Assembly: GCF_030757795.1 (NCBI RefSeq)
Contig: NZ_JAUQWH010000003.1
Coordinates: forward strand, 1 to 64,000
DNA: 64,000 nt
Reading direction: 5' to 3'
Source of the DNA: Actinoplanes oryzae
GTDB taxonomy: Bacteria > Actinomycetota > Actinomycetes > Mycobacteriales > Micromonosporaceae
Shown: piece after piece, positions 1 to 8,525 of the stretch
How positions within the stretch are numbered: position 1 is the first letter of the stretch
Layout of the letters: every line of letters begins with the position of its first letter
Translations under genes and position numbers: made by a program
The notes under the pieces: model-generated
What the model was told of the DNA's origin: nothing
What the model saw: only the letters and a program-made list of their open reading frames with translations
Database searches by the model: none

Positions 1-62
1 CACGCGACCAGCGTGACCCGCCCCGCCCGCCGCACCGGGTCCCGCAGCCGCGCCCATTCCAT
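1..62 (-). CDS. Possible 5' end of a gene running off the window
   Basis: An ATG at the complement of 60-62 opens a frame that reads off the left edge; its 20 complete codons (MEWARLRDPVRRAGRVTLVA) nearly all end in G or C, as coding sequence does here. The residues look like the basic N-terminus of a membrane or exported protein, but too little is visible to name it. No strong ribosome binding site is seen. It would be transcribed divergently from the gene starting at 227. Confidence 0.35.
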   Translation of the reverse strand, partial: MEWARLRDPVRRAGRVTLVA

Positions 63-226
63 GGCCCGAGAGTGTACGCGCGGCTACCCGCCACGAGCCG
101 GGCCAAACGGTCCCCCGGGGCCTCCCACCAGCGACAACTGTCACTCTCACGACGCCGCCGCCCGGTGTAGCGGGCCGGGCCCCGGGTAGCCGACGAACAA
201 CCGTATCGACGAGCTCGGAGGATCCT

Positions 227-775
227 GTGGCAACGAACACCCTGTCCCGTTCCCTGCACGACGTCGGCCTGGCGGCCTGGTTCGGCGGCACGCTGGCGAA
301 CGCCGTCGCCCTCAACCCGGCGTCCGCGCAGGCCGACACGGCGGACGGCACCGGCCGCGTGGCGAACACCGGATGGAACAAGTGGACGCCGGTGAACGCC
401 GCCGCGATCGGCGCGCACGTGGCGGGCAGCGTCGGCGAGCTGGTCGGCAACAGCGGCCGGCTGGCCGTCCAGCGTGGCGCCGGCTCCACCGCCCTCGCGA
501 AGGCCGGGCTGACCGCGGCGGCGCTGGCCGTGACCGGCTACAGCCGGCTGCTCGGGCGCAAGGTCGCCCAGGACGAGTCGGTGCCCGCCCTGGCCGGCAC
601 CGAGCCCGCCGCGAGCACGCCCGGCGACGTCGCCAAGGCCCAGAAGCAGCTCTCCGCCCTGCAGTGGGTCGTCCCGGCGCTGACCGGCGCCCTGATCGTC
701 GTCAGCGCGCTGGCGGGCGAGCAGCAGCGGGCGAGCGAGGTCAAGAAGGGCTTCCTGGCCCGCTTCACCCGCTGA
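227..775 (+). CDS. Small membrane-associated hypothetical protein, 182 aa
   Basis: The GTG start follows a GGAGG ribosome binding site. The protein has an N-terminal hydrophobic stretch (SLHDVGLAAWFGGTLANAVA), an Ala/Gly-rich middle and a clear C-terminal membrane segment around residues 145-162 (WVVPALTGALIVVSALAGEQQ) followed by a basic tail. I do not recognise a catalytic motif. Proteins of this shape are common in actinomycetes as uncharacterised membrane proteins. It converges on ctaD with only about 45 bp between the stop codons. Confidence 0.8.
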   Translation: MATNTLSRSLHDVGLAAWFGGTLANAVALNPASAQADTADGTGRVANTGWNKWTPVNAAAIGAHVAGSVGELVGNSGRLAVQRGAGSTALAKAGLTAAALAVTGYSRLLGRKVAQDESVPALAGTEPAASTPGDVAKAQKQLSALQWVVPALTGALIVVSALAGEQQRASEVKKGFLARFTR

Positions 776-819
776 CGGGCGCCGTCACCGGGCCGGGCGT
801 CCCCCGGGGAACGTCTGTG

Positions 820-2805
820 TCAGCGCTCCCCGGAGTCGTCCGGCTCACCGGTGCGGTACCGGGGATCGCTGTGGCGGTCGCCGGTGTCGGCGTCCCAGGT
901 GGCCCCGCCCGGGGAGACGCCCTCGTGGCCCTCGCGCTCGATGTCGGCGGGGTCCGGGATGCGGACGCCGCGGGCGCCGGACCGGTCGCCCGGACGGTGG
1001 CGCTCCGCCGTCGCCGTGCCGGTGGCCCCGCCCGCGACCGGCGCGTCCGAGGCGTCCGGGCCCGCCGGGCCATGCAGCGACTCGCGCAGCGTCTGTGGCG
1101 CCTTCGCATCGCCGGCGCGGACTTCGCGGCCCAGATCGGAGACGTCCTTGCCGTACTTGGCGTCGAAGGCGGGCCGCTCGGAGCGGATCCGCGGCATCGT
1201 GTCGAAGTTGCGCAGCGGAGGCGGGCAGCTCGTCGCCCATTCCAGCGAGTTGCCGTAGCCCCACGGGTCGTTCACCGTGACCCGCTTGCCGACCCGGTAC
1301 GACTTCCACACGTTGTAGAGGAAGAACAGCGTCGACACGCCGAGCACGAACGAGCCGACGGTCGAGATCATGTTGAGGATCGTGAACTCGTCGGTGGGCA
1401 GGTAGTCGGCGTAGCGGCGCGGCATGCCCTCCGCGCCGAGCCAGTGCTGGACCAGGAAGGTGGTGTGGAAGCCGACGAACATGGTCCAGAAGTGCGCCTT
1501 GCCGAGCCGTTCGCCGAGCATCCGCCCGGTCATCTTCGGGAACCAGAAGTAGACCCCGGCGAAGACCGCGAAGACGATCGTGCCGAACAGGACGTAGTGG
1601 AAGTGGGCGACGACGAAGTAGGTGTCGTGCACGTGGAAGTCGATCGGCGGGCTGGCCAGCAGGATGCCGGTGAGGCCGCCGAGCAGGAAGGTGACGAGGA
1701 AGCCGATGGAGAACAGCATCGGCGTCTCGAGGCTGACCTGCCCCTTCCACATCGTGCCGATCCAGTTGAAGAACTTCACCCCCGTCGGGACCGCGATCAG
1801 GAAGGTGGTCGCCGAGAAGAACGGCAGCAGCACCAGCCCGGTGGCGAACATGTGGTGCGCCCAGACGACCATCGAATAGCCGAAGATGAAGACGGTCGCG
1901 AAGACCATGCCCCGGTAGCCGAAGATCGGCTTGCGGCTGAACACCGGGATGACCTCGGTGATGATGCCGAAGAAGGGCAGGGCGACGATGTAGACCTCGG
2001 GGTGGCCGAAGAACCAGAACAGATGCTGGTAGAGCAGCGGCCCGCCGTGGTCGGGATCGAAGACGTGCGCGCCCAGCACGCGGTCGGCGAGCAGGGCCAG
2101 CAGCGTCGCCGCGAGCAGCGGGAAGACGATCACCGCCATGAGCGCCGTGATCAGGATGTTCCACGTGAAGATCGGCATCCGGAACATGGTCATGCCCGGC
2201 GCCCGCAGGACCAGGATCGTCGTGATCAGGTTGACCGAGCCGAGGATCGTGCCCAGACCCGTCAGCACCAGCCCCACGATCCACATGTTCGCCCCGACGC
2301 CGGGACTGTGCTGTTCGGTGCTCAACGGCGGATAGGCCGTCCAGCCGTAGTCCGGTGCCCCGCCGGGGGTGAGGAAACCACCGAGGACGATCAGCCCGCC
2401 GAGCAGGTAGAGCCAGTAGGCGAACGCGTTGAGCCGGGGGAACGCGACGTCGGGCGCCCCGATCTGCAACGGGATCATGTAGTTGGCGAACGCGAACACG
2501 ATGGGCGTCGCGAACAGCAGCAACATGATCGTGCCGTGCATCGTGAACAGCTGGTTGTACTGCTCTGGCGACACGATCTGCAGCCCCGGCCGGCCCAGCT
2601 CGGCGCGGATCAGCAGCGCCATGAAGCCGCCGATCAGGAAGAACGCGAAGGACGTCACGAAGTACAGGAGGCCGATCTGCTTCGCGTCGGTCGTGCGGAG
2701 CAGCCGCGCCAGGGCGCTGCCGCGCACCGGCCGGTGCAGAGGACCGTCGTACGGTTGCACCGGGCCGGGCGCCACCACCGAAGCGGTGCCAGCGGGACTT
2801 TCCAT
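820..2805 (-). CDS. ctaD: Cytochrome c oxidase subunit I (aa3 type)
   Basis: This is the catalytic heme-copper subunit of the terminal oxidase, which reduces oxygen to water and pumps protons across the cytoplasmic membrane. Twelve membrane segments are apparent. The metal ligands are visible: [10 protein letters not shown] (low-spin heme), [17 protein letters not shown] with the cross-linked His-Tyr pair, VWAHHMF (CuB) and [18 protein letters not shown] (heme ligands). At 661 residues it is about 100 longer than many subunit I proteins; the extra C-terminal tail from roughly residue 560 is hydrophilic and rich in Asp, Arg, Gly and Pro. No other oxidase subunit genes are adjacent, so subunits II and III must be encoded elsewhere. 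Confidence 0.97.
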   Translation of the reverse strand: MESPAGTASVVAPGPVQPYDGPLHRPVRGSALARLLRTTDAKQIGLLYFVTSFAFFLIGGFMALLIRAELGRPGLQIVSPEQYNQLFTMHGTIMLLLFATPIVFAFANYMIPLQIGAPDVAFPRLNAFAYWLYLLGGLIVLGGFLTPGGAPDYGWTAYPPLSTEQHSPGVGANMWIVGLVLTGLGTILGSVNLITTILVLRAPGMTMFRMPIFTWNILITALMAVIVFPLLAATLLALLADRVLGAHVFDPDHGGPLLYQHLFWFFGHPEVYIVALPFFGIITEVIPVFSRKPIFGYRGMVFATVFIFGYSMVVWAHHMFATGLVLLPFFSATTFLIAVPTGVKFFNWIGTMWKGQVSLETPMLFSIGFLVTFLLGGLTGILLASPPIDFHVHDTYFVVAHFHYVLFGTIVFAVFAGVYFWFPKMTGRMLGERLGKAHFWTMFVGFHTTFLVQHWLGAEGMPRRYADYLPTDEFTILNMISTVGSFVLGVSTLFFLYNVWKSYRVGKRVTVNDPWGYGNSLEWATSCPPPLRNFDTMPRIRSERPAFDAKYGKDVSDLGREVRAGDAKAPQTLRESLHGPAGPDASDAPVAGGATGTATAERHRPGDRSGARGVRIPDPADIEREGHEGVSPGGATWDADTGDRHSDPRYRTGEPDDSGER

Positions 2806-2904
2806 GTGATCTCACCACCGGGGGTAGGGGGCACAGGACCGCCGCCTACCCGGTCACGGGAAAATCAACGATCTATGCTCGGCCCCGCGAGGCCTATCAG
2901 GCGT

Positions 2905-3900
2905 TCACAGCAGGTCGGCGGCGGGGAGGGCGAAGTCGATGAACTCCGCGGCCTGCGAGGCGACCGGCGGGTCCAGGTTGGCCAGGACGACCGTCACGTG
3001 CTCCGACTCCGGATGGATGGTGAGCACGGCGTTCGCCCCGGGGAAGCCCCCGGCGCCGCCGATCGACCGGATGCTGTGCACGGTGCGCTCGAGGAACCCG
3101 TACGCCTGCCGCCCGCCGAACCCCGCGTTGACCTTGCCCCGCGTCAGCAGCTCGGTGTGCGCCGCGTCCAGCAGCTCGTGATGCAATACCGCCAGCGCGA
3201 ACCGCCGCAGGTCCCCCGCCGTGGCATAGGCGCCGCCGGCCGGATTGCCCAGCAGCACGCGGAAGTCGGTGTTCGGCTCGCCCGCCTCGCCGGTGCAGCC
3301 GACGGCCAGATCCGGCGCCGGCGGCTCCTCCGGATCGTTGCCGGACCGGGTCATCCCGGCCGGCCCGAACACGGTGGCAGCCAGATCGTCGCGCCCCGCG
3401 ATCCGCTCGACGATCGCCCCGAGCAGGACGTAGCCGTAGTTGCTGTAGTCGTACGCGCTGCCGGGCTCGAAGGCCGGCGCCCGCGTGCCGAGCATGCCGA
3501 TGAACTGCTCCGGCGTACGCACCTCCGCCCGCCGCTCCCACCAGGCGTCGCTGAACATGTCCCCGGTGCCGCCGGTGTGCGTCAGCAGATGGTGCACGGT
3601 GACCTTGTCGGCCACCTCCGCGTTCGGATAGTCCGGCAGATGCCGCCCCACCGGATCGTCCACGGCCACCCGCCCCTCCTGCACGAGCCGCACGATCTGC
3701 GTCGCCGTGAAGAGCTTGGTGATCGACCCCACCGAGAACCGCGTGTCCATCGTCACCGGCACCCGCCGCTCCCGATCGGCCAGCCCGTAGGCGCCCTCGA
3801 ACAGGACCTCGTCCCGCCGCGTCACGAGCACCGTCCCGCCGAACCGCCCGGCCGCCGCATCATCAGCCAGGATCGCCGCCAACCGCTGTCGCCAGTCCAT
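2905..3900 (-). CDS. Serine hydrolase of the beta-lactamase / penicillin-binding protein fold
   Basis: The 331-residue protein carries the SxxK nucleophile motif as SITK (Ser59 to Lys62) and a YxN motif in DYSNYGYVLLG, in the layout of beta-lactamase-family class C or esterase enzymes. The N-terminal region VTRRDEVLFEGAYGLADRE is typical of the family. No signal peptide is evident, so it is probably cytoplasmic and more likely an esterase or peptidase than a resistance enzyme. It lies downstream of the GT2 gene with about 120 bp between them and may be transcribed alone. The substrate cannot be inferred. Confidence 0.9.
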   Translation of the reverse strand: MDWRQRLAAILADDAAAGRFGGTVLVTRRDEVLFEGAYGLADRERRVPVTMDTRFSVGSITKLFTATQIVRLVQEGRVAVDDPVGRHLPDYPNAEVADKVTVHHLLTHTGGTGDMFSDAWWERRAEVRTPEQFIGMLGTRAPAFEPGSAYDYSNYGYVLLGAIVERIAGRDDLAATVFGPAGMTRSGNDPEEPPAPDLAVGCTGEAGEPNTDFRVLLGNPAGGAYATAGDLRRFALAVLHHELLDAAHTELLTRGKVNAGFGGRQAYGFLERTVHSIRSIGGAGGFPGANAVLTIHPESEHVTVVLANLDPPVASQAAEFIDFALPAADLL

Positions 3901-4022
3901 GAGGCCCTTTTAGCGGACGCACTCCCGGCCGGCCAGCCATTTACCGCCGGCGGCGGCGCGTGCGGGCGCCGCCCGGTGACGCTGAGGTCGTCGGGCGGCG
4001 CTGCGGCCTCTCGGGGGAGAGA

Positions 4023-5534
4023 TCAGACGGCGAAGCCCCGGTGGCGGCGGACCAGCTTGCGGAGCATGAAGACCGTCTGGGCGATCGTGGCCAGATAGAG
4101 GATCGGCCAGCCCAGCGACAGGATCGCCGACTGGACGGCGACGCTCTGCTGGGTCCAGGCGTAGATGGCGCCGCCGAGGACGGCGATCAGGACGACGAGG
4201 GGCATGACGTAGGCGGAGCCCTTGCCCTTCTCGGCGTTGGCCTGGGCGGCCCAGTTGTCCTTGTCGGTCTGGGCCAGGAACTGGGTCCAGGCGGAGACGA
4301 AGTGGCCCATGCGGATCCACATGTAGAGCTCGGCGGGGACGATCAGGGCCGCGTACAGCAGGTCGCTGGCGCTCTTGTCCTTCATGGCCAGGGCCAGGCG
4401 CAGGTTGAGCAGGGCCGCGACGGCCGGCGGGATGAGCCAGACGGGGTTGAAGACGAAGGCGTGGATCGACAGGGCCGCCACGAGCAGCAGGATGAAGCCC
4501 AGGCGCGAGGCGATGTTGAAGACCATGGCGACGTTCTCGTACCAGCGCAGGCGCAGGTTGGGGTGCAGCGGCTGGCCCTTGTTGTCGCCGCGCTGGCCGG
4601 GCCAGAAGAGGTCGATGGCGCCGAAGTTCCACTTGACCTGCTGGCCGTGCAACGCGCGCAGGTTGGTCATCGGGCCGACGTAGGCGCGGGCGGTGGCGCT
4701 GATCTTCGTACTGAAGCCGGCGTCCTTGATCTGCAGCGAGAGCTTGCTGTCCTCGACCTCGCTGTCGCGCACCCAGGGGGCCTGCTGGTGGTGGCGGATC
4801 ATGACCGTCTCCAGCGCGCGGATGCTGAAGAGGCTGCACTGCCCGCCGAGGACGGCCATGTTGCGCCCGCGCAGCAGGTTGTCCATGTTGAACGCGGCGA
4901 ACTGCGCGCGCTGGCCGGCCACGAGGAAGCGCGCCATCAGCCCCTTGCGGTTCTTGTCGATGCTGTAGATGGCGCTGAGCCCGCCGATGCGCGGGTCGTC
5001 GGTCATCTCCAGCTCGAGGCGCTCGACGGTGTCGCGGGCCAGCGTCGTGTCGCCGTCGACGCCGAGGATGTAGTCGAAGCCCCGGGACAGGAAGTAGCCG
5101 TAGTTGAGCGCGCCGACCTTCTTGTCGGGGTTGACGCCCATGTCGTGCACGTGGACCGTCGTGACGAAGTCCTCGCCCTTGACCGTACGGGTGTGCTTGC
5201 CCTCGAAGCTCCGCGCGATCTCGGGTGTGTCGTCGTCGGTGTTGTTGATGATGACGTGGATGACGTCGGGCAGCCGGGTCTGCGCCAGGATGCTCCTGAG
5301 GACGTCGGCGATCGTCTCCTGCTCGTTGTAGCAGGGGATGATGCAGCTGATCGTGGCGTTGCGCGGGGTGGCGGCGGCAACCGCGGCGATCTCGCCGGAG
5401 GCGGTCTCGACGGCCTCGAGCTCCAGCAGCTGCGGGACGGCCGGCGGCAGGGCCAGCGGTCCGGCCTTGGCGCTGCGCGGCACCAGGATCTGGCGGTCGG
5501 TGGCCCGGCGCAGGCCGGGACTGGTCTCGGACAT
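4023..5534 (-). CDS. Processive GT2 glycosyltransferase, membrane protein
   Basis: The protein has about 503 residues from an ATG that overlaps the upstream stop by one base (TGATG), indicating translational coupling. It has the GT2 fold start ISCIIPCYNEQETIADV, the acceptor and metal DxD-type site VDGDTTLARD, the catalytic-base region EVEDSKLSLQIKDAG, and QQVKW in the place of the QxxRW box of processive synthases such as cellulose or hyaluronan synthase. Several C-terminal membrane segments follow (from about residue 345). It therefore probably polymerises and exports a beta-linked glycan, though the sugar is unknown. Longer in-frame extensions upstream run through the lipoprotein gene in another frame and are not believable. 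Confidence 0.9.
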   Translation of the reverse strand: MSETSPGLRRATDRQILVPRSAKAGPLALPPAVPQLLELEAVETASGEIAAVAAATPRNATISCIIPCYNEQETIADVLRSILAQTRLPDVIHVIINNTDDDTPEIARSFEGKHTRTVKGEDFVTTVHVHDMGVNPDKKVGALNYGYFLSRGFDYILGVDGDTTLARDTVERLELEMTDDPRIGGLSAIYSIDKNRKGLMARFLVAGQRAQFAAFNMDNLLRGRNMAVLGGQCSLFSIRALETVMIRHHQQAPWVRDSEVEDSKLSLQIKDAGFSTKISATARAYVGPMTNLRALHGQQVKWNFGAIDLFWPGQRGDNKGQPLHPNLRLRWYENVAMVFNIASRLGFILLLVAALSIHAFVFNPVWLIPPAVAALLNLRLALAMKDKSASDLLYAALIVPAELYMWIRMGHFVSAWTQFLAQTDKDNWAAQANAEKGKGSAYVMPLVVLIAVLGGAIYAWTQQSVAVQSAILSLGWPILYLATIAQTVFMLRKLVRRHRGFAV

Positions 5535-6151
5535 CAGCTGGCACCATTCGTGAGCAGCGGCAGGGTCAGGGTGTCGAGCGCGGTGGAGCGGTAGTAGCTG
5601 TTCGACTTCGGGGCGGTCTCCACCAGGAGATCCATCCGGAAGCTGAGCGTGAGCTTCGTTGCTCCCGCCGTCGCGGCCGGCACGACGACCACGGTGTTGT
5701 AGGGGTACGGCGGCGTGACGTCGAACTTGCCGTTGTCCGTGGCCACGATCGCCCGCTTGACCCCGTCGTCCTGGGTCACCTGGAAGGTGCTCACGGACAC
5801 CCGGTGCTTGCTGTCCGCGTCCTCGATGTGCGCGGCGACGTTGATCGTCTTGAGCGAGCCGGCGGAGTAGAGCTTCGCGTTGTCCGAGGTCCAGTACGTC
5901 AGCGCGACCGAGAAGTTCCCCTGGTCGATGCGGTGCGTGACCGTGCCGGTGTCGAGCGGGCCGCTGGGGCGTACCGGCGCCTTGGGGGTCGCGGACGCGG
6001 ACGGCGTGGCGGCGGGCGACGCCGTCGGGGCGGCCTTGCCGCCGAGCGGCTTGCTGCTGCTGGTGAGCTCGCTGAGGCTGGTGCAGCCGCTGAGGCCGGC
6101 GCACAGCACGGTAGCCGCCAGGCCGGCGGCCACAGGTCGGGGAAAGCGCAC
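5534..6151 (-). CDS. Secreted lipoprotein partner of the GT2 synthase
   Basis: I chose the GTG at 6151, preceded by AAGGG at good spacing, because it gives a proper lipoprotein signal: basic VRFPRP, a hydrophobic core and the lipobox LSGC. A Thr/Ser/Ala/Pro-rich linker follows (about residues 30-65), then a beta-rich domain of about 140 residues (TVTHRIDQGNFSVALTYW onward) of unknown family. The stop overlaps the GT2 start, so the two are almost certainly one operon and the lipoprotein probably acts outside the membrane on, or as an accessory to, the polymer made by the synthase. This role is inferred from context only. Confidence 0.82.
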   Translation of the reverse strand: MRFPRPVAAGLAATVLCAGLSGCTSLSELTSSSKPLGGKAAPTASPAATPSASATPKAPVRPSGPLDTGTVTHRIDQGNFSVALTYWTSDNAKLYSAGSLKTINVAAHIEDADSKHRVSVSTFQVTQDDGVKRAIVATDNGKFDVTPPYPYNTVVVVPAATAGATKLTLSFRMDLLVETAPKSNSYYRSTALDTLTLPLLTNGAS

Positions 6152-6258
6152 AGGTGGGGCCCTTCGCGTCGGAACGGGGTCGACCGTGCCTGTCGGCGGG
6201 GCCCTGCGGCAGCTGAGCGTTCCTGAGCGAAGGTTGAGGGAGGGGATACGGTGATCGA

Positions 6259-6771
6259 ATGGTTGCGGCCCTGGAGCTTTATCTCGACGTCGACGCCACC
6301 CGCCGCCTGCGGACCCTGTGGCGCGCGCTGGAGGCCGAGGGCATCCCCACGATGGGCTCCCTGCACGACAAGCACCGCCCGCACCTGTCGCTGGCGGCGG
6401 CGCGCACACTCGACCCGTCCGCGGTGGCGAAGGCGCTCGACGGCCTGCCCGTGGCCCGGGAGCTGACGCTCGACCTGGACTTCACGGGACAGTTCGTCGG
6501 CCGGGTGCTGTGGCTGGGCGTCACGCCGACGGCGGAGCTGCTCGACCATCACCGGGCCGTGCACGAGCGGCTGGCGGCGGGCGGCGTGGAGGTGTGGGAG
6601 CACTATCGGCCCGGGCGCTGGATCCCCCACTGCACGGTGTCGCTGCGCGTGCCCAACCCGATGATGGCCCAGGCCGTCCGCCGCTGCCTGGAGATCCTTC
6701 CGGTACGCGCCCACGTGGCGGGCGCGGCCGTCGCCGACCACGCCCACGACATCGCGTACCCGCTGGTCTAG
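6259..6771 (+). CDS. 2H phosphoesterase (2'-5' RNA ligase family)
   Basis: The protein has 170 residues and two HxS/T motifs, HLS (His42-Ser44) and HCT in WIPHCTVSL near residue 124, which form the catalytic pair of the 2H phosphoesterase superfamily (2'-5' RNA ligases and cyclic phosphodiesterases). The substrate is probably an RNA or nucleotide 2',3'-cyclic or 2'-5' linkage, but this cannot be read from sequence. The TAG stop is made of a TA dinucleotide plus the first G of the inverted-repeat element at 6771-6933, so the natural C-terminus may have been altered by that insertion. It is transcribed divergently from the lipoprotein/GT2 pair. Confidence 0.88.
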   Translation: MVAALELYLDVDATRRLRTLWRALEAEGIPTMGSLHDKHRPHLSLAAARTLDPSAVAKALDGLPVARELTLDLDFTGQFVGRVLWLGVTPTAELLDHHRAVHERLAAGGVEVWEHYRPGRWIPHCTVSLRVPNPMMAQAVRRCLEILPVRAHVAGAAVADHAHDIAYPLV

Positions 6772-6933
6772 GGTCTGTTTCATCACTGGGGCCGGAGCGA
6801 GGCGGAGTCCAGATTTCGGCTGCGTGCGGCCCGTGGAAGCCTGGATACCGGGGTTGTATCCCGGCTTCTGCGGGACGTGCGCAGGCGGGATCTGGGCCCG
6901 CCGCAGCCCGGCCTCCAGTGATGAAACAGGCCC
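6771..6933. mobile_element. MITE-like inverted-repeat element, 163 bp, flanked by TA
   Basis: Nearly the whole segment is one imperfect palindrome with arms of about 80 bp; the outer ends read GGGTCTGTTTCATCACTGG and, inverted, GGGCCTGTTTCATCACTGG. It has no coding capacity. It is bounded on both sides by TA (6769-6770 and 6934-6935), as expected of a TA target duplication made by IS630/Tc1-mariner-type transposases. It sits exactly between two convergent genes and supplies the third base of both TAG stops. As RNA it would fold into a very long hairpin, so it may also act as a bidirectional terminator. Confidence 0.7.
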
Positions 6934-7289
6934 TACCGCCGGGCCAGCCGGCGCTCACCCGAGGCGCCGGTCACGTACGGCAGGTTGTAGTGCGCGAACA
7001 CCCCGGGCTCGTCGGCGGCGGTCAGCTCGCCGTCGAGGTCGATGCTCGGCGCGTCGCCGACCAGCTTCTTGCCGTACCGCACGCGCACGGCGCCCGGCAG
7101 CACCGTCGCGCCGTCCACCGGCACGAACGCCAGCCGGTGCCGCCCGATGATGCCGACCCGCACCGTGACGAACGCCGGCTGGTCGGTGGCCGTGTCGACG
7201 TACACCGCCTCGAGGTCGCCGATCTTGTCGCCGTCGGGGTCGATGACCTTCTCCCCGCGCCAGTCGCGCAGGTTCTCAGCAGGGAACAT
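6933..7289 (-). CDS. PRC-barrel domain protein
   Basis: The 118-residue protein opens with ENLRDWRGEKVIDPDGDKIG followed by DLEAVYVDTATDQPAFVTV, the hallmark of a PRC-barrel, a small beta-barrel found in photosynthetic reaction-centre H subunits, RimM and many stress-associated actinobacterial proteins. It is likely a cytoplasmic binding protein with no catalytic role. The TAG stop lies on the edge of the inverted-repeat element; unlike the converging gene it would also have ended in TAG before insertion. Confidence 0.88.
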   Translation of the reverse strand: MFPAENLRDWRGEKVIDPDGDKIGDLEAVYVDTATDQPAFVTVRVGIIGRHRLAFVPVDGATVLPGAVRVRYGKKLVGDAPSIDLDGELTAADEPGVFAHYNLPYVTGASGERRLARR

Positions 7290-7386
7290 GCCTCCTCAAG
7301 TGCCCGGACCGCCCACCCCGAAACGCCCCCCGGCGACGTCACCACTCACCTCCGGCAGGAGCCCGGCGGCGACGGGGAGGATCGGC

Positions 7387-7920
7387 TCAGCCCTTGAGGC
7401 AGAGGAAGGGGCCGCGGACGCCGCCGTTGAAGCGCTCGGCGGCGGCGAGGGCGCGGAGGACGCGCTTGCGGGGGCCGAGGCCGGTGCCCGCCGTCGCGTA
7501 CAGGGCGCCGAGGGCCGGCTCCTCGCCGCAGCCGACCGCGGCGAAGCCGTCGGCCGCCTTGGCCACCTGGTAGTCGTCGTGGATCGTGAAGAGCCGGCCC
7601 TGGACGCCGACGAGGAAGGTGCCGCCCTCCTCGCGGTCGTTGTCCTTGCGGGCCCAGCCGCCGGCCTTGAGACACTCGCGCAGCGCGTCCACGAAGACCG
7701 TCGACATGAACGCCTCCAGGTCGCCGGCCGGCTCGGGCAGGGTCAGCGAGTAGCGCAGGAGCTGGCCCATGCGGAACGACGTCGTGAAGCCGAACACGTA
7801 CTTGTCCTTGCGGAACACCTTCTCGTCGGCCCGGACGGTCAGCAGCAGGCCCGACACTCCCGCGCTGTCCCCGCCGACGTAGACCCTGCCGCCCTGCTCG
7901 ACCCCGACGATCGCTGTCAT
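7387..7920 (-). CDS. HslV/proteasome-like Ntn hydrolase
   Basis: The start at 7920 gives MTAIVGVEQGGRVYVGGDSA, which matches the N-terminus of HslV and proteasome beta subunits: after Met removal Thr would be the N-terminal nucleophile and GGDSAG replaces the usual GD.A motif. A start four codons earlier (7932) is possible. The rest (about 177 aa) retains the FGFTTSFRMGQLL and VGCGEEPALGALYAT patterns seen in proteasome-like chains. There is no HslU or other ATPase gene beside it. It could be a self-compartmentalising protease like Anbu or an orphan Ntn hydrolase; catalytic activity is inferred. Confidence 0.72.
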   Translation of the reverse strand: MTAIVGVEQGGRVYVGGDSAGVSGLLLTVRADEKVFRKDKYVFGFTTSFRMGQLLRYSLTLPEPAGDLEAFMSTVFVDALRECLKAGGWARKDNDREEGGTFLVGVQGRLFTIHDDYQVAKAADGFAAVGCGEEPALGALYATAGTGLGPRKRVLRALAAAERFNGGVRGPFLCLKG

Positions 7921-7959
7921 GACGATGACCATGACAGGTCGCCGGGGCCGCAGCAGTCC

Positions 7960-8367
7960 TTATGCCGACAGCGCCACCACGGGGAGGATCCGGGCGACGC
8001 CGGCTTGATACTTCGCCCAGCCGGGGTTCTCCGCCGCGGCCGCGTCGAAGATCCGGTCGCGCTCGGCGCCGGTGAGAACCGTGGCGTGCGCCTGGTAGGT
8101 GCGGTCGCCGTCCTCGACGGTCACCTCGGGGTCGGCGAGGATGTTGAGGTACCAGTCGGGGTGGCGCGGCGAGCCGCCGGCCGAGCCGATCAGATACGTG
8201 CGGCCGTCCGGGCCCGTGACCGGGGCCACCGGCGTGGTGTAGCGGGTGCCGGTGCGCCGCCCGGTGGTGGTGAGCAGCAGGAGGCGGCCGCCCTCGAAGG
8301 GGCCGCCCACGCGCCCGCCGTGGGCGCGGAACTCGTCGATGATGGATTGATTGAAGTCGTTCGCCAT
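7960..8367 (-). CDS. Deazaflavin (F420)-dependent nitroreductase family protein
   Basis: At 135 residues it has the size and motifs of the Ddn/FGD-related split-barrel family: LLLTTTGRRTGTRYTTPVAP for cofactor F420 binding and GSPRHPDWYLNILADPEVTV. Such proteins use reduced F420 to reduce quinones or nitro compounds near the membrane. An ATG with GGAGACG upstream sets the start. It lies about 28 bp upstream of the Ntn hydrolase gene on the same strand, so the two may be cotranscribed. The family assignment is strong; the physiological substrate is unknown. Confidence 0.92.
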   Translation of the reverse strand: MANDFNQSIIDEFRAHGGRVGGPFEGGRLLLLTTTGRRTGTRYTTPVAPVTGPDGRTYLIGSAGGSPRHPDWYLNILADPEVTVEDGDRTYQAHATVLTGAERDRIFDAAAAENPGWAKYQAGVARILPVVALSA

Positions 8368-8525
8368 GAGGTCGTCTCCACGAGAGCAGGAACAAGGGTC
8401 TGTGTGGAGTGCGACCCGGCGGCCCCCGCGTCAAGCGGCGGCCGGGCGATCCGTTCGGTAATGGCCAGAGGCCGACCCGGCAGTCACGGACAACATCCTA
8501 GGACCGGCCCCGGCGCAAGGGAAGG

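Noticed and set aside
373..4098. A 1241-residue plus-strand open frame
   Set aside because: It is antisense to ctaD and the hydrolase gene and is composed of Arg/Gly/Asp-rich residues typical of GC-driven shadow frames.
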